Of a DNA stretch of 64,000 nucleotides, positions 15,319-25,312 are shown one piece after another. The stretch covers positions 572,332 to 636,331 of the forward strand of contig NC_006371.1 in NCBI RefSeq assembly GCF_000196255.1, given 5' to 3'. The first letter of the stretch is position 1. Each line of letters starts with the position of its first letter. The notes below the pieces were generated by a model, which worked only from the letters and a program-made list of their open reading frames with translations, ran no database searches and was not told the DNA's origin. The translations under genes were made by a program, and so were the position numbers. This DNA comes from Photobacterium profundum SS9 (lineage in GTDB: Bacteria > Pseudomonadota > Gammaproteobacteria > Enterobacterales > Vibrionaceae).

Positions 15319-16248
15319 TTATTGGGTTTGTTCGTTTAAATATTTTTGAGCACCAGGGTGAAGAGGAATCCCCTTTAGTTGCCCCATATTTTCAATTGTC
15401 GTGAATTTAGTCACACCAATCACTTGTCGAATTTTATCGATATTATCGAAAGCGGCTTTTGTCATATCGTAAGCTAGCTCTTCGTCCATCTTGTTGTTTG
15501 CAACAAGTACGTTCCATACCGCTGGCGCTTTAAATTCAGGCACGTTTTTATATGTATCAGCTGGTACATCAAGGCTTTGGTAGGAAGGGTTAGTTTCAAC
15601 GATCTTCGCTAATTCAGCATCAGTGAATGATAGAATACGGATATTACGGGTTAAGGCTAATTCTGTAATTGCACCCACACCTAGGCTACCAACAATAACA
15701 CCAGCATCAATCTGACCATTCGCTAATGCATTGGTTGTTGCGGTGTAATTCAGGGCTTGGCCATTCACATCACTTTCTTCAATACCTAGTGTTTTTAAAA
15801 TATTAATGGCACTCACTCGTGTACCAGAACCCGGTGCACCCAGTGATACGCGTTTGCCTTTTAACTGCTCAATTGACGTAATGTCTGAGTCGGCAGGTAC
15901 CAAGAATTGAACCACATTAGGGTAAAGGGCAAAAAGTACTGACACATCCATTTTTCGAGGGAAAGGCTTTGTTCCTTCATAGGCTTGCAAAACCACATTA
16001 CCCATAGCAATACCTGCTAACTGCTTATTGCTTGATACTTTAATAACATTTTCTACCGATGCCGCTGTTACTTCAGCACGCATGTTGAAGTCATCGATAT
16101 TGTCATTCCACACTTTTGCAAGAATGCCGCCTAACGGGTAATAAGTACCGCTTTGGCTTCCAGTGCCAATTGTGTAATTTTCAGCAGCAGCAGGTAGCGA
16201 CACTGCCAATGTTAATGCAAGAAGCCCTGTTTTGAGAGATTGATACAT
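15319..16248 (-). CDS. TAXI-family TRAP solute-binding protein
   Basis: 309 residues with a cleavable signal peptide (LKTGLLALTLAVSLPAAA|EN). The mature protein opens with the TAXI hallmark YTIGTGSQSGTYYPLGGILA and later has GAPGSGTRVSAINILKTLGI and NALANGQIDAGVIVGSLGVG, giving a two-lobed periplasmic binder like glutamate/aspartate-binding family members. It feeds the fused DctQM permease downstream. The ligand cannot be read from the sequence. Confidence 0.93.
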   Translation of the reverse strand: MYQSLKTGLLALTLAVSLPAAAENYTIGTGSQSGTYYPLGGILAKVWNDNIDDFNMRAEVTAASVENVIKVSSNKQLAGIAMGNVVLQAYEGTKPFPRKMDVSVLFALYPNVVQFLVPADSDITSIEQLKGKRVSLGAPGSGTRVSAINILKTLGIEESDVNGQALNYTATTNALANGQIDAGVIVGSLGVGAITELALTRNIRILSFTDAELAKIVETNPSYQSLDVPADTYKNVPEFKAPAVWNVLVANNKMDEELAYDMTKAAFDNIDKIRQVIGVTKFTTIENMGQLKGIPLHPGAQKYLNEQTQ

Positions 16249-16285
16249 TGTGCGTAAACTCCTTTTTAAATTGAAATGTATTTAT

Positions 16286-16306
16286 CTAGTTAGACAGCTA
16301 ACCTAG
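16286..16306. promoter_or_regulatory. Inverted repeat upstream of the TRAP operon
   Basis: CTAGTTA and TAACCTAG flank GACAGC, an imperfect dyad about 40 bases upstream of the binding-protein start. This is a candidate operator for an unidentified regulator. The remaining region to 16530 shows nothing else I can name. Confidence 0.35.
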
Positions 16307-16534
16307 TAACGCATAACTGCTATGCAGCGAATATGAGTATGTAGGTGCTGAGTTTTTTACACTCTGAATGTTATGGGCTTGTTATTGTTAATGGTCAATG
16401 TTGAAGCGGCGGAAATGAGACATCACCGAAGTAGATTATTGAATAGGCGTACTTCTTCCAGTTCAGCATATTGAAAATACGTAAAAATCTCTGTAATTCA
16501 ATCTAGTGAAGAAATGGAAGGGATGAAATAGAAA

Positions 16535-16564
16535 AACAGGAAGCCAATGCGTGGGCTTCCTGTT
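16535..16564 (-). terminator. Intrinsic terminator of the 16642-16992 gene
   Basis: AACAGGAAGCC/GGCTTCCTGTT stem (11 bp); T-rich tail on the reverse strand. Confidence 0.8.
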
Positions 16565-16641
16565 CGTAGCAGTGTTAAAGTTAGGTTAACTGCTTGGCGT
16601 TCTTGTAGTAGTCTTCTTGTTGTGTTGTTCTTTAATCGATA

Positions 16642-16992
16642 CTAATGGCTATTTGGACCACTTACATCATAGCTATAATTTATATTGACCATGGCACGGT
16701 ATTTAATTTGTCCTTTCGCTGTCGAAATTTCGTCAACCGCCACATGTGAACTTTCAACTTTTATCGAATTAGTTTCTAGCCCATACTCATATATACCTAA
16801 TGTTCTTTTTAATTTATTCGGTGATTCCTTCTGAATGTTTGAGGCAAAATTATGACCTAAATTGTACGCCCCTTCTTTTGAATCACTGATTCCCGCAGTT
16901 AGGTTTCGGGTTTCTTCTTTTGAGTCCCAAGAGAAGGCAAAAGTACTTGAACTGAATACTAGTGCTATGAATAGCAAAGCTAACTTTTTCAT
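16642..16992 (-). CDS. Secreted protein, hypothetical (116 aa)
   Basis: Signal peptide MKKLALLFIALVFSSSTFAF, then a mixed alpha/beta soluble domain ending VNINYSYDVSGPNSH. No cysteine after the signal region, so it is periplasmic rather than a lipoprotein. Start supported by a GAGGAA box before the ATG. Not recognised. A short palindromic repeat (17013-17072) lies only 20 bp upstream, in its promoter region. Confidence 0.7.
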   Translation of the reverse strand: MKKLALLFIALVFSSSTFAFSWDSKEETRNLTAGISDSKEGAYNLGHNFASNIQKESPNKLKRTLGIYEYGLETNSIKVESSHVAVDEISTAKGQIKYRAMVNINYSYDVSGPNSH

Positions 16993-17012
16993 CGTTCATT
17001 CCTCAAGTTAGA

Positions 17013-17072
17013 TATACCCAAGTCACTTCAAGATTCTCGCTGAAACGAGCATCTTGAGGTAACTTGGGTATA
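17013..17072. repeat. Palindromic repeat R1, 60-bp minimal form
   Basis: TATACCCAAGTCACTTCAAG at one end and ...CTTGAGGTAACTTGGGTATA at the other, with almost no interior. It is the two R1 termini joined, a single hairpin. Confidence 0.8.
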
Positions 17073-17207
17073 ACATAGTTATTGACCATTTCTAGCCATA
17101 AAATTATTGGGTACCTAATCTAAAAGACCTGCCTACATTCCATTTATTTCATGAAATACTCTTTTTTTGAACGATTACTGTGCAAGAGGTAGCTGTTGAA
17201 TACTGTA

Positions 17208-17235
17208 AAAAAACGCCAGCATAATAGCTGGCGTT
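17208..17235 (-). terminator. Intrinsic terminator of the RecQ-like gene
   Basis: AACGCCAGC/GCTGGCGTT with a 6-base loop, followed on the reverse strand by seven T residues. Confidence 0.85.
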
Positions 17236-17270
17236 GTCTGTAGATATGGATGAGTTGTAATAATGGCTGT

Positions 17271-19196
17271 TTATTCTTGAAGTGAGTAGACCTTGCAAAC
17301 TAGCGAACGAGTCTCGCCAAACGGATAGGCTTCTAGCTGCCCAAATCCATTCATTTGTCTGGCTTTTACTTTGGTGTTTAATGGTGATGTCATACCATTT
17401 AAAAAGCGAGTAATAGCGGCGGCTGATGGCGTAGTTGTACATGCAGCTAAAAATGGGTCACACCAAGCCTTAAGTACATTGTCAGATGTTTCTGGTAGGG
17501 GAAGTGCTGGTGGAAGAACCGCAATATCACCGCGGCAGACCGAGCAATGACCGCATTGCTTGGGGGCATTATTATCGGCGAAGTAACTCGCAAGATCATG
17601 ACTTAAACAGTGAGTATTTTCAAAGAAATTGAGCATCTTATTAATACGTTTGATTTCACTGCTTTCTTTTTGACGAAATAAATCAAACAGCTTCTTCGCT
17701 TCTTCATTCACATCATATTGATTGTTAACCACACGATAAACATCGGTCATTTGTTTACTTTCTAATGTAATCCAACCTTTTTCACCAAAATAATCGATAG
17801 CGGTTATGACTCGTTTACGATCAGCATGGCAGCTATTCCAAAGTGCTTCAAAATCAACTGTGTACCAAGTGCGAGCTTTAGACGAGCAAGCGAAAATATT
17901 TTCAACAAATTGGCGTCGCTCACCTTGAAAATGCGCAAAGATCTCTTGAGGTGTTAGATTACATTTGAATCTATAGTCAGCAAAATACGTAAATTTTGGC
18001 TCGATGATTTTATGAATTTCGAGGTAAACCAGCAGTGTTTTAAGCGGTAATAAACGCACATTACTGTCTTTAGAAAGACGAGTTAGCATTACCTCCCACG
18101 CGGCGGGCTGATTTTTAATTTCATTTAATATATATGCAATGGCATCTAGATCGGGTGTATCACCATAAACGAAGTTTTCTAAAACATTCAGCCCCGCTTT
18201 ATTGGCTATAACGGTACATTCAGCGTTTTCACCGTCTCGTCCTGCACGTCCAATCTCTTGGCTGTAATTTTCTATCGATTTAGGAAGATCAAAGTGAACC
18301 ACTTTACGGATATTAGATTTATCTATGCCCATACCAAATGCGATGGTGGCGACAATACAGTTGATATTACCGCTCATGAACTCATGTTGAATTGCTTGGC
18401 GTCGGTCGTTATCCATTCCTGCATGATAAGCTTGCGCTTGGTAGCCTTGTTGATTAAGTGCAACGGCAACGGCTTCTGCGGTTTGTTGAAGCGTGACATA
18501 GATAATGGTTGGCTGATCATTGTGATGCCCCAGCACTTTATAAAGCGTTGGTAGCTTATTCTCATCTTCGGCTGCCAAAATCGTAAGATCTAAGTTCGGG
18601 CGATAGAAGCCAGTTACAATGATATCTTGTTCGGCGATGCCAAATTTGGTACTCATATCTTGAATAACATTTGGCGTTGCTGTTGCTGTGAGTAGCAATA
18701 CTTGAGGAATGTTAAGTAGCTGACGGTAATATGGCAGTTTTAGGTAATCGGGGCGGAAGTTATGTCCCCATTCTGAAATACAGTGTGCTTCATCAACCAC
18801 TAATAGAGAAACTTGTACCTGAGAGATAAACTGACGGAAGCGCTCGTTTTTCAGGCGTTCTACAGAAATCATTAATACCTTGGTTTCTCCATTTCTCACG
18901 CCTTGCATTACTTGTTGGCTCTCGTCCCATGTTTGACTGGAGTCAATAGATGCCGCTGGGATCTTTTTGGATCGCAAGAAATCGAGTTGATCTTTCATTA
19001 ATGCTAAAAGAGGAGAGATCACAAGTGTTAAGTGAGGTAGCTGAACTGCAGGCAATTGATAGCATAAAGATTTACCTGATCCAGTAGGGAAAATAGCAGC
19101 AGCAGATTGCCCGTTAAGAACACGAGTAATAACGTCTTCTTGTCCTTTACGTAAACTATCGAAGCCAAAGTAATCTTTAAGTGTTTGATGATACAT
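17271..19196 (-). CDS. RecQ-family ATP-dependent DNA helicase
   Basis: 641 residues. Superfamily 2 motifs are clear: motif I FPTGSGKS (residues 36-43), motif II DEAH (135-138), motif III LLLTATATP, motif VI SQEIGRAGRDGENAE. After the helicase core come the RecQ zinc site (CLSHDLASYF...CGHCSVCRG) and a winged-helix-like region. There is no recognisable HRDC domain at the C-terminus; instead it ends with FLNGMTSPLNTKVKARQMNG. This is the layout of the shorter RecQ paralogues found in gamma-proteobacteria besides RecQ itself. It is expected to unwind recombination or repair intermediates. Single gene with its own terminator. Confidence 0.92.
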   Translation of the reverse strand: MYHQTLKDYFGFDSLRKGQEDVITRVLNGQSAAAIFPTGSGKSLCYQLPAVQLPHLTLVISPLLALMKDQLDFLRSKKIPAASIDSSQTWDESQQVMQGVRNGETKVLMISVERLKNERFRQFISQVQVSLLVVDEAHCISEWGHNFRPDYLKLPYYRQLLNIPQVLLLTATATPNVIQDMSTKFGIAEQDIIVTGFYRPNLDLTILAAEDENKLPTLYKVLGHHNDQPTIIYVTLQQTAEAVAVALNQQGYQAQAYHAGMDNDRRQAIQHEFMSGNINCIVATIAFGMGIDKSNIRKVVHFDLPKSIENYSQEIGRAGRDGENAECTVIANKAGLNVLENFVYGDTPDLDAIAYILNEIKNQPAAWEVMLTRLSKDSNVRLLPLKTLLVYLEIHKIIEPKFTYFADYRFKCNLTPQEIFAHFQGERRQFVENIFACSSKARTWYTVDFEALWNSCHADRKRVITAIDYFGEKGWITLESKQMTDVYRVVNNQYDVNEEAKKLFDLFRQKESSEIKRINKMLNFFENTHCLSHDLASYFADNNAPKQCGHCSVCRGDIAVLPPALPLPETSDNVLKAWCDPFLAACTTTPSAAAITRFLNGMTSPLNTKVKARQMNGFGQLEAYPFGETRSLVCKVYSLQE

Positions 19197-19287
19197 ACAG
19201 AGTGCGCGCTCACTTTACAAATGAACGGCAATAATAGCCTAACTGACAATAAGATAGTAAGCGTTGTGAGCCAATAGGTAGAACTTT

Positions 19288-19552
19288 ATACCAATTCCAT
19301 TAATTATCTGCCCATTCAGAATACAACTGGGAGTCGAGTTCAAGGATAGTGTTTGATAGAAGAGTGGTTCTCTTTTGAAATCGCTAGACACAGAAGTTGG
19401 CTTCCAGTGGTGTTCCCTTTGGGCGAGTTTAAAATACTTTTATACTGCGTTAATAAATTTCAATTTAGAGCCACTAGATCCTCAATTTATCTCCTTACCT
19501 AAAAGCATTTTAACTCTCGCTGAACTGAGCAGATAATTAATGGATTTGGTAT
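19288..19552. repeat. Palindromic repeat R2 (265 bp)
   Basis: Inverted termini ATACCAATTCCATTAATTAT and the complement of ATACCAAATCCATTAATTAT (one mismatch over 24 bases). No protein-coding capacity. Distinct termini from R1; a remnant of an R1 end (GGTTACTTGGGTATA, 19579-19593) follows. Together they fill the space between the RecQ and chemoreceptor genes. Confidence 0.75.
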
Positions 19553-19661
19553 TAGAAGTAAGGCGAGTTTTCTTGCAAGGTTACTTGGGTATAAATGCCA
19601 ATACGCACCTGAGTTGAATAAGGTTTAGTAAAAAACAGGCCGTATTAGCATTTTTTCGGTA

Positions 19662-21218
19662 TTACTTATCTTCAAATTGTTGAGCTAAATGATGAAAATC
19701 ATCCACTTTATCTTTTAGTGTCGAGCCTGTTTTTTCTACGTCAGCAACATCTTGAAGATTCTGTTCAGAAGCATCGGCAATGGAGTGGATATGTTGACCA
19801 ATTTCACTCGATAAGTTTTCTTGTTGGGTAGCAGAAGAAGAAACTTGAGAGATTAACTGGTTAATCGTTAGCATATTACTTTCTACTTTTTGCAAACATT
19901 CAGCGCCTTTCTCTGCGATATTCACACATTCGTTCGTCTTATCACGATTACTTTCGATCAGATTTTGCCAATTTTCAATTGTGGTTAGCATTTGCTTAAT
20001 GCTGGTTTGGATTTGTTCTGTCGCATTTTGTGTTCGAGAAGAAAGAGCACGTACTTCATCGGCAACAACCGCAAAACCTCGGCCGTGTTCGCCTGCGCGT
20101 GCAGCTTCAATGGCTGCATTTAAAGCCAGTAAGTTGGTTTGTGCGGCAATACCGCTTATTTCAGACATTACAGTACTGACTTTACCGGCTTCGCTACTAA
20201 GCTGGTGTGTTGCTGAGGTTGCTTGTTCGGCTTGCGCTGAGAGTTGCTGTAAGCTTTCTTGTGTTGAATCAAGTTGCACGCGAGTTTTATCGCAGTGAAA
20301 ACGGGTTTCATCTAATAATGAATGGGTTTCACTGGCATGATTTGAGACTGTTCGTGCAGAATCAGACATCTTATTCACTGCATTCGCGACATGATGAATA
20401 TTGTCATTTTGCGAGCTAATAGCATGCGTTACTCGGCTGGCTGTATCGCTGAGTTGATCTGCTAAATCATGTAAAGGTTCAGCGGAATCTGTCATTCGAC
20501 CTAGCACTGTTCGAATACGTGCAGACATCATTTTCATATGAAAATCGGCTACCGAAAATTTGTCATTACCAGAAAAAATCAATCGACTGACACTGTCATA
20601 GCGTGATTGAAGTTGTTTCAGTTGGCGTGGTGTATTAATGAGTTCTTGACGGAAAAACAAACCAATAACGGCAGCAGGTGCAATGCTTAATATGCTTTGT
20701 AGGCTCATGCCTGTGTGCATTATGCTTGCTGTAACGGGTAGTGCGCAGGCTGTTGCTAATGCTGTAAATTTAATGCTATCTGGTAAAGAGAAAGCGATTT
20801 TTCGTCCTTTCTTCTCGGCATTTAGTAATTGCTTATAGGCTGATGTTGCAACGTTAACCCATTGTGTTTTGGGTTTAACACGAACAGATTGGAAACCGAT
20901 GATTTTTCCATGTTCGTAAATCGGTGTGACGTATGCATCTACCCAATAGAAACCGCCATCCTTGGTTTTGTTTTTTACAATGCCTCTCCATGCTTTTCCA
21001 TCTTGCAAGCATTGCCATAAATCAGCAAATGCAGCTTTAGGCATGTCAGGGTGGCGGATAATGTTGTGGTTTTGACCGATGAGCTCTTCGGGACTATAAC
21101 CAGCCACCCGACAAAAAAGCGGGTTACAGTAAGTAATTACACCTTTTGTATCTGTCGTAGAAACTAATTGTTCGTTATCAGAAAAGGTAGATTCTTTATT
21201 TATGAGGGAGGCTGACAA
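19662..21218 (-). CDS. PAS-domain methyl-accepting chemotaxis protein (Aer-like)
   Basis: 518 residues, probably starting with TTG at 21218 (AAGG eight bases upstream; no suitable ATG nearby). The N-terminal PAS domain contains [38 protein letters not shown] and [13 protein letters not shown], closely resembling Aer, which binds FAD to sense redox/oxygen. A hydrophobic hairpin follows (residues about 150-195), then the signalling domain with the conserved tip [21 protein letters not shown]. No large periplasmic domain. It signals to CheA/CheW. Confidence 0.92.
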   Translation of the reverse strand: MSASLINKESTFSDNEQLVSTTDTKGVITYCNPLFCRVAGYSPEELIGQNHNIIRHPDMPKAAFADLWQCLQDGKAWRGIVKNKTKDGGFYWVDAYVTPIYEHGKIIGFQSVRVKPKTQWVNVATSAYKQLLNAEKKGRKIAFSLPDSIKFTALATACALPVTASIMHTGMSLQSILSIAPAAVIGLFFRQELINTPRQLKQLQSRYDSVSRLIFSGNDKFSVADFHMKMMSARIRTVLGRMTDSAEPLHDLADQLSDTASRVTHAISSQNDNIHHVANAVNKMSDSARTVSNHASETHSLLDETRFHCDKTRVQLDSTQESLQQLSAQAEQATSATHQLSSEAGKVSTVMSEISGIAAQTNLLALNAAIEAARAGEHGRGFAVVADEVRALSSRTQNATEQIQTSIKQMLTTIENWQNLIESNRDKTNECVNIAEKGAECLQKVESNMLTINQLISQVSSSATQQENLSSEIGQHIHSIADASEQNLQDVADVEKTGSTLKDKVDDFHHLAQQFEDK

Positions 21219-21527
21219 GTAATGACCTTATTTTTTGTATGTTGTTATTATGTGCCAATGAAACCATATTATTACATTGAATATCAATAGATTAATGCAA
21301 TGTTTCTATTTGTTGTGGTTTATTGGTGCTTGAAGTCAAAAAATAACAAATTTGTTCTGTTCATATTATCAGCAAAGACACTATTAAATGTGTCGGTATT
21401 ACCACAATAGATATTTCACAACGGAAATAAAGTTGTTGCGTATCAAAAATGCGAAATGCTGTCTGTTTCATAGTCGCGTATTTCTGTTATTAAGCACGCG
21501 TGATATAACGATAATTAGAGGAAAAAT
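21219..21527. other. Intergenic region between divergent chemoreceptor genes
   Basis: About 310 AT-rich bases holding both promoters; GACAC...GTGTC (around 21375-21393) is a small dyad. I see no clear sigma-28 promoter and no gene. Confidence 0.4.
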
Positions 21528-23171
21528 ATGTCGTGGTTTTATAACCTTCCCTTTCGCTGGAAGCTTGCTTTGCCTACCGGGCTTGTTGTTGCGGTATTTA
21601 TTGCTATTTTGAGTATGGTTTTAGTGGTGTTTAATGATTTAGCACGAACGGATGCTTTGCAAAATGATGAAGTTCAGCCCGTATTAAACGAAATGGAAGA
21701 AGGTTATCGTGATATTTATCAAGTTATAACCGCAGGGCAAGGGGTGCTGTTAGCGGCAGGCAATCAAGAAAAGATAAGCTATAATCAGAAAGAATTTTAT
21801 GATGAGAGCAGTAAAACATTAGAACGCTTTCAATCCCCCACATTATTACTTGATAATGGTTTTATTGATGCGTCGGGTCGTGTATCGGTACAAACTCTAC
21901 CTACTATTTATAGTAAATGGTTAATACACTACGCCTATATTATCGAAAACCCTGATAGTGCTGTTGACTATTATCAAAAGAATCAGAAACAGATACAGCT
22001 AGAATTTAATCAGATGCGAGCAGCATATCGAGATATTCGAGTTCAGATAGAGCAAGCACAACTTGAACTTAAAGAGCAGATGAATGATGAGATTAGTCTT
22101 ACTATCATTGTGCTAGAAATGGGTGCACTGGTGGCCATTATTTTATCTATTGTGATCACATGGTTCGTATCTAGCATTATTCTTGCGCCTTTAAAGCGAC
22201 TTTCTACAACAATGGAAAATATTGCCTCGGGTGAAGGTGACCTAACGCAACGAGTGCCTGTCGAAAGTCGTGATGAAATAGGGCAATTAGCCACAGCGTT
22301 TAATGAATTTGTATCAAAAATCCACGCTACGATCACGGAAGTGTCGGTAACAATGAAATCTGTGCGTGAAGAAACGCAACAGATTCAAAAAGAAACACAA
22401 GGTGTCGTGTTAAACGCATCAGAACAACAAGCTGAAAGTGCCCACGTTGCCACCGCAGTACATGAGATGAGTGCAACAAGCGATAACGTGAGCTCACATG
22501 CAAATGAGGCCGCTAGCGCGAGCCAATCTGCAGCCGATGAATCAAATGCAGCGAAAAGAATTCTTGGTAATACGGTGACGTCTATTCATCAATTAGCGGA
22601 TGATATTGAAACATCGAGCGGCGTTATTACGAATCTTGAGCTAGATGTCAGTAACATCGCCTCTATTTTAGATGTTATTCGTGGCATTGCAGACCAAACC
22701 AATTTATTGGCATTAAACGCTGCCATTGAAGCAGCACGAGCGGGTGAGCAGGGGCGTGGTTTTGCGGTTGTTGCCGATGAGGTGCGTTCTTTAGCCAGTA
22801 AAACCCAAGATAGTACTGGCGAAATACAAGTGATGATTGAGCGTTTACAACGTGGTGCGCATGATGCTGTTCAAGCGATGGCAAGAAGCCAAGAAAGTGG
22901 TACTGCAACTGTTGATCAGGCGAATAGTGCTAATGAGTCGTTAGATGCAATTAGCCAGTCGATTAAAGTGATTAATGAAATGAATATGCAGATTGCGACA
23001 GCGGCCAATCAACAAAGCCAAGTTAGTGAAGATATTAATCAAAATATTCAGAAAATCGCAGATAAGAGCCAAGAAGTTGTGTTTAAAGTTCAATCGTCAG
23101 AAAAAGCATTTGAAGCATTAGCTGGTGATTGTAAGCAGTTAGATACACTCATTGGTCAATTCAAAATATAG
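21528..23171 (+). CDS. Methyl-accepting chemotaxis protein with periplasmic sensor domain
   Basis: 547 residues. Membrane helix 1 ([20 protein letters not shown]), a helical periplasmic ligand domain (about 40-185), helix 2 ([20 protein letters not shown]), a HAMP domain ([20 protein letters not shown]) and the cytoplasmic coiled-coil with the hairpin tip [21 protein letters not shown] and methylation regions. Located divergently to the Aer-like receptor; GAGGAAAA precedes the ATG. The attractant or repellent is unknown. Confidence 0.93.
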   Translation: MSWFYNLPFRWKLALPTGLVVAVFIAILSMVLVVFNDLARTDALQNDEVQPVLNEMEEGYRDIYQVITAGQGVLLAAGNQEKISYNQKEFYDESSKTLERFQSPTLLLDNGFIDASGRVSVQTLPTIYSKWLIHYAYIIENPDSAVDYYQKNQKQIQLEFNQMRAAYRDIRVQIEQAQLELKEQMNDEISLTIIVLEMGALVAIILSIVITWFVSSIILAPLKRLSTTMENIASGEGDLTQRVPVESRDEIGQLATAFNEFVSKIHATITEVSVTMKSVREETQQIQKETQGVVLNASEQQAESAHVATAVHEMSATSDNVSSHANEAASASQSAADESNAAKRILGNTVTSIHQLADDIETSSGVITNLELDVSNIASILDVIRGIADQTNLLALNAAIEAARAGEQGRGFAVVADEVRSLASKTQDSTGEIQVMIERLQRGAHDAVQAMARSQESGTATVDQANSANESLDAISQSIKVINEMNMQIATAANQQSQVSEDINQNIQKIADKSQEVVFKVQSSEKAFEALAGDCKQLDTLIGQFKI

Positions 23172-23189
23172 CTATATGTCATGGTAAAT

Positions 23190-23231
23190 AAAAAAGCCGG
23201 AGCACTTTTTTCAGTGTGCTTCGGCTTTTTT
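23190..23231. terminator. Bidirectional terminator between chemoreceptor and acyl-CoA synthetase
   Basis: AAAAAAGCCGGAGCAC pairs with GTGTGCTTCGGCTTTTTT (with minor interruptions); T-runs on both strands serve both convergent genes. Confidence 0.85.
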
Positions 23232-23286
23232 CATTAGATGAACGCAGTTTGCAGCTTTAATGTGGAACTAGCTGACTATATTACTG

Positions 23287-24981
23287 CTATTTCTCCCACT
23301 GAATTAACGTGTCTTTTGGCCAGTCATCACCAAGACCTTGGTATTTATTCTCTAAAATATGTCGTTTGATCTTTAGTGTTGGTGTCAGGATACCGTTTTC
23401 AATGGTCCATGGTTCTTTCACCATGAGTACACCTTTGATTTTAGCGTGTGATTCTAACTCTTTATTGATTGTTTCGATGGTACGTTCAATTTTATGTTCG
23501 TAACGTTTAGGGTCAAAGTTAGGGAATTCATGAGGAATTGCTAACAAGATAGGTGCTGGCATTCCCGAACCAATAACACACATTGTTTCAATGTTACACA
23601 GCTCGAATAAGCGTTTCTCAATGGGTACTGGTGAAACAAATTTACCTTTGGCTGTTTTAAAGGTGTCTTTAAGGCGTCCTTGAATGGTCAAATAGCCATC
23701 TTCATCAAGAAAACCTTTATCACCTGTGTATAACCAACCATCTTCATCGAAACTTTCTTGTGTAGCTTTTTCGTTCTTGTAATAACCAGAGAAAATACCC
23801 ATACCTCGAACAAGTATTTCGTCACCATTTGAAATTTTAATTTCGACGCCTGGGCCAGCATTACCGACAGTACCAATCTTATCGCTACGGAACGGGTGAT
23901 TAATCGTGCTATAGGCAAAAGATTCTGTCATGCCCCATGCTTCGGTAATATTGAGTCCAATGTTTTCATACCAGCGAAGTAGTGCTGGTGATACTGGCGC
24001 TGAACCACAACCAAGCATACGTGCTTGATCTAACCCTAAGCCATCGGCAAGCTTGCGTTTGATAACACCCGAAATGAATGGGATTTTAAGCAGTATATTC
24101 AGTTTCGCTTGTGGCAATTTATCAAGAATTCGCTGCTGGAATAACGTCCATAAGCGCGGAACAGAAATGAATAACGTTGGACGATGCATTTTTACATCAT
24201 CGATAAAGGTGTCGAGTGATTCAGGAAAGGCAACCTGCATACCCGCTAGGATAGAAGCACCGAAAATGTAAACGCGCTCTGTAATATGCGCAAGCGGTAA
24301 GTAAGAGAACAAGCGCTCGCCATCACGCATTCCAATGTGATCGACAATGCGTTGGGCTGACCATGAAAATGAGCCGTATGTGAGCATCGCACCCTTAGGC
24401 AAACCCGATGTACCTGACGTGTATACAATTGACATTAATGCGTCTTGAGCATGCTTTGGACGCTCTTCGCTGGGCAAACTTTTTGCTATCACCGTATTGA
24501 ACTCATGGGTACAAGTCGGTGTACCTGGGTAGGCAAAAGATATCGTCGGTAAGTCAGGGTACTTTTCAACCACGGCATTAACCGCTTTTGCATCATCCAG
24601 TTTACCAACAATAAGGATTTTTGATTCGCTGTGTGTCACACAGTGCTCAACCGTATCTGCTCCTGCTGTTGGAAATACAGGTACACTAATATAACTACCA
24701 AGCATTAAGGCTAAGTCGGTAATAAACCATTCAGCACAATTTTTAGACATTAGGGCGACTTTGTCACCGGGCTGAATACCCATGTCGCGTAAAGCACTGA
24801 CTAAACGTAGCGCTTTATCGGCGACTTCTGCAAACGTGTAATCAACGAATTGTCTGTTGATTATTTGTCGGAGGTACACCTCATTGGGGCGTTCACTCGC
24901 CCACTTTAAGATCATTTCATTAGGTAAAGGCTGAGCCATAAGCGTTTCCCTTAAACGTTCGGTCTGCAGAGGTAATGTCAT
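23287..24981 (-). CDS. Long-chain fatty acyl-CoA synthetase, AMP-binding family
   Basis: 564 residues. Activates a fatty acid to acyl-AMP and then acyl-CoA. Motifs: P-loop YTSGTSGLPKGAM (residues about 187-199), LPLAHITERVY, the adenylation core GMTESFAY, WLYTGDKGFLDEDGYLTI and the catalytic-lysine region GRLKDTFKTAKGKFVSPVPI. This is the bacterial long-chain synthetase type related to eukaryotic-like FAA1/FadD15 rather than E. coli FadD. A FadR-like operator lies about 55-70 bases upstream, which would link it to fatty-acid control. Confidence 0.9.
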   Translation of the reverse strand: MTLPLQTERLRETLMAQPLPNEMILKWASERPNEVYLRQIINRQFVDYTFAEVADKALRLVSALRDMGIQPGDKVALMSKNCAEWFITDLALMLGSYISVPVFPTAGADTVEHCVTHSESKILIVGKLDDAKAVNAVVEKYPDLPTISFAYPGTPTCTHEFNTVIAKSLPSEERPKHAQDALMSIVYTSGTSGLPKGAMLTYGSFSWSAQRIVDHIGMRDGERLFSYLPLAHITERVYIFGASILAGMQVAFPESLDTFIDDVKMHRPTLFISVPRLWTLFQQRILDKLPQAKLNILLKIPFISGVIKRKLADGLGLDQARMLGCGSAPVSPALLRWYENIGLNITEAWGMTESFAYSTINHPFRSDKIGTVGNAGPGVEIKISNGDEILVRGMGIFSGYYKNEKATQESFDEDGWLYTGDKGFLDEDGYLTIQGRLKDTFKTAKGKFVSPVPIEKRLFELCNIETMCVIGSGMPAPILLAIPHEFPNFDPKRYEHKIERTIETINKELESHAKIKGVLMVKEPWTIENGILTPTLKIKRHILENKYQGLGDDWPKDTLIQWEK

Positions 24982-25033
24982 ATTTATCGCGTCCTTGTGT
25001 ATGTTATCATTGTGTTAAATTTAAGGCTTTCTT

Positions 25034-25050
25034 AACTGGTCCGTCAAGTC
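25034..25050. promoter_or_regulatory. FadR-like operator upstream of the acyl-CoA synthetase
   Basis: AACTGGTCCGTCAAGTC matches the left and centre of known FadR sites (A-n-CTGGTCCGA-type) from memory. It sits in the promoter region of the divergently read acyl-CoA synthetase. The rest of 24982-25288 is AT-rich and carries no gene. Confidence 0.5.
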
Positions 25051-25312
25051 TAAATTCTAGTCGTGTTTCTGATGGTTAGCATAATTATTAGTGATTTATT
25101 TTGTATTCTTTTAGCTATCCTTAAGAAAAGTAACAATAAATTTTAAACGAGTGTATAATTTTTTTGTGTTTAGTAAGTTTTTGAAATAACTAAAATTCTT
25201 ATTATATTGCTATTTGTTATTTAATGCTCAGTGCAATTGGTTGATTATTGCTTCAAAAAGCATTCACTAAGGGAATGAATGGCGACTGGTGAATGTATTG
25301 TATAGCAAGAAT

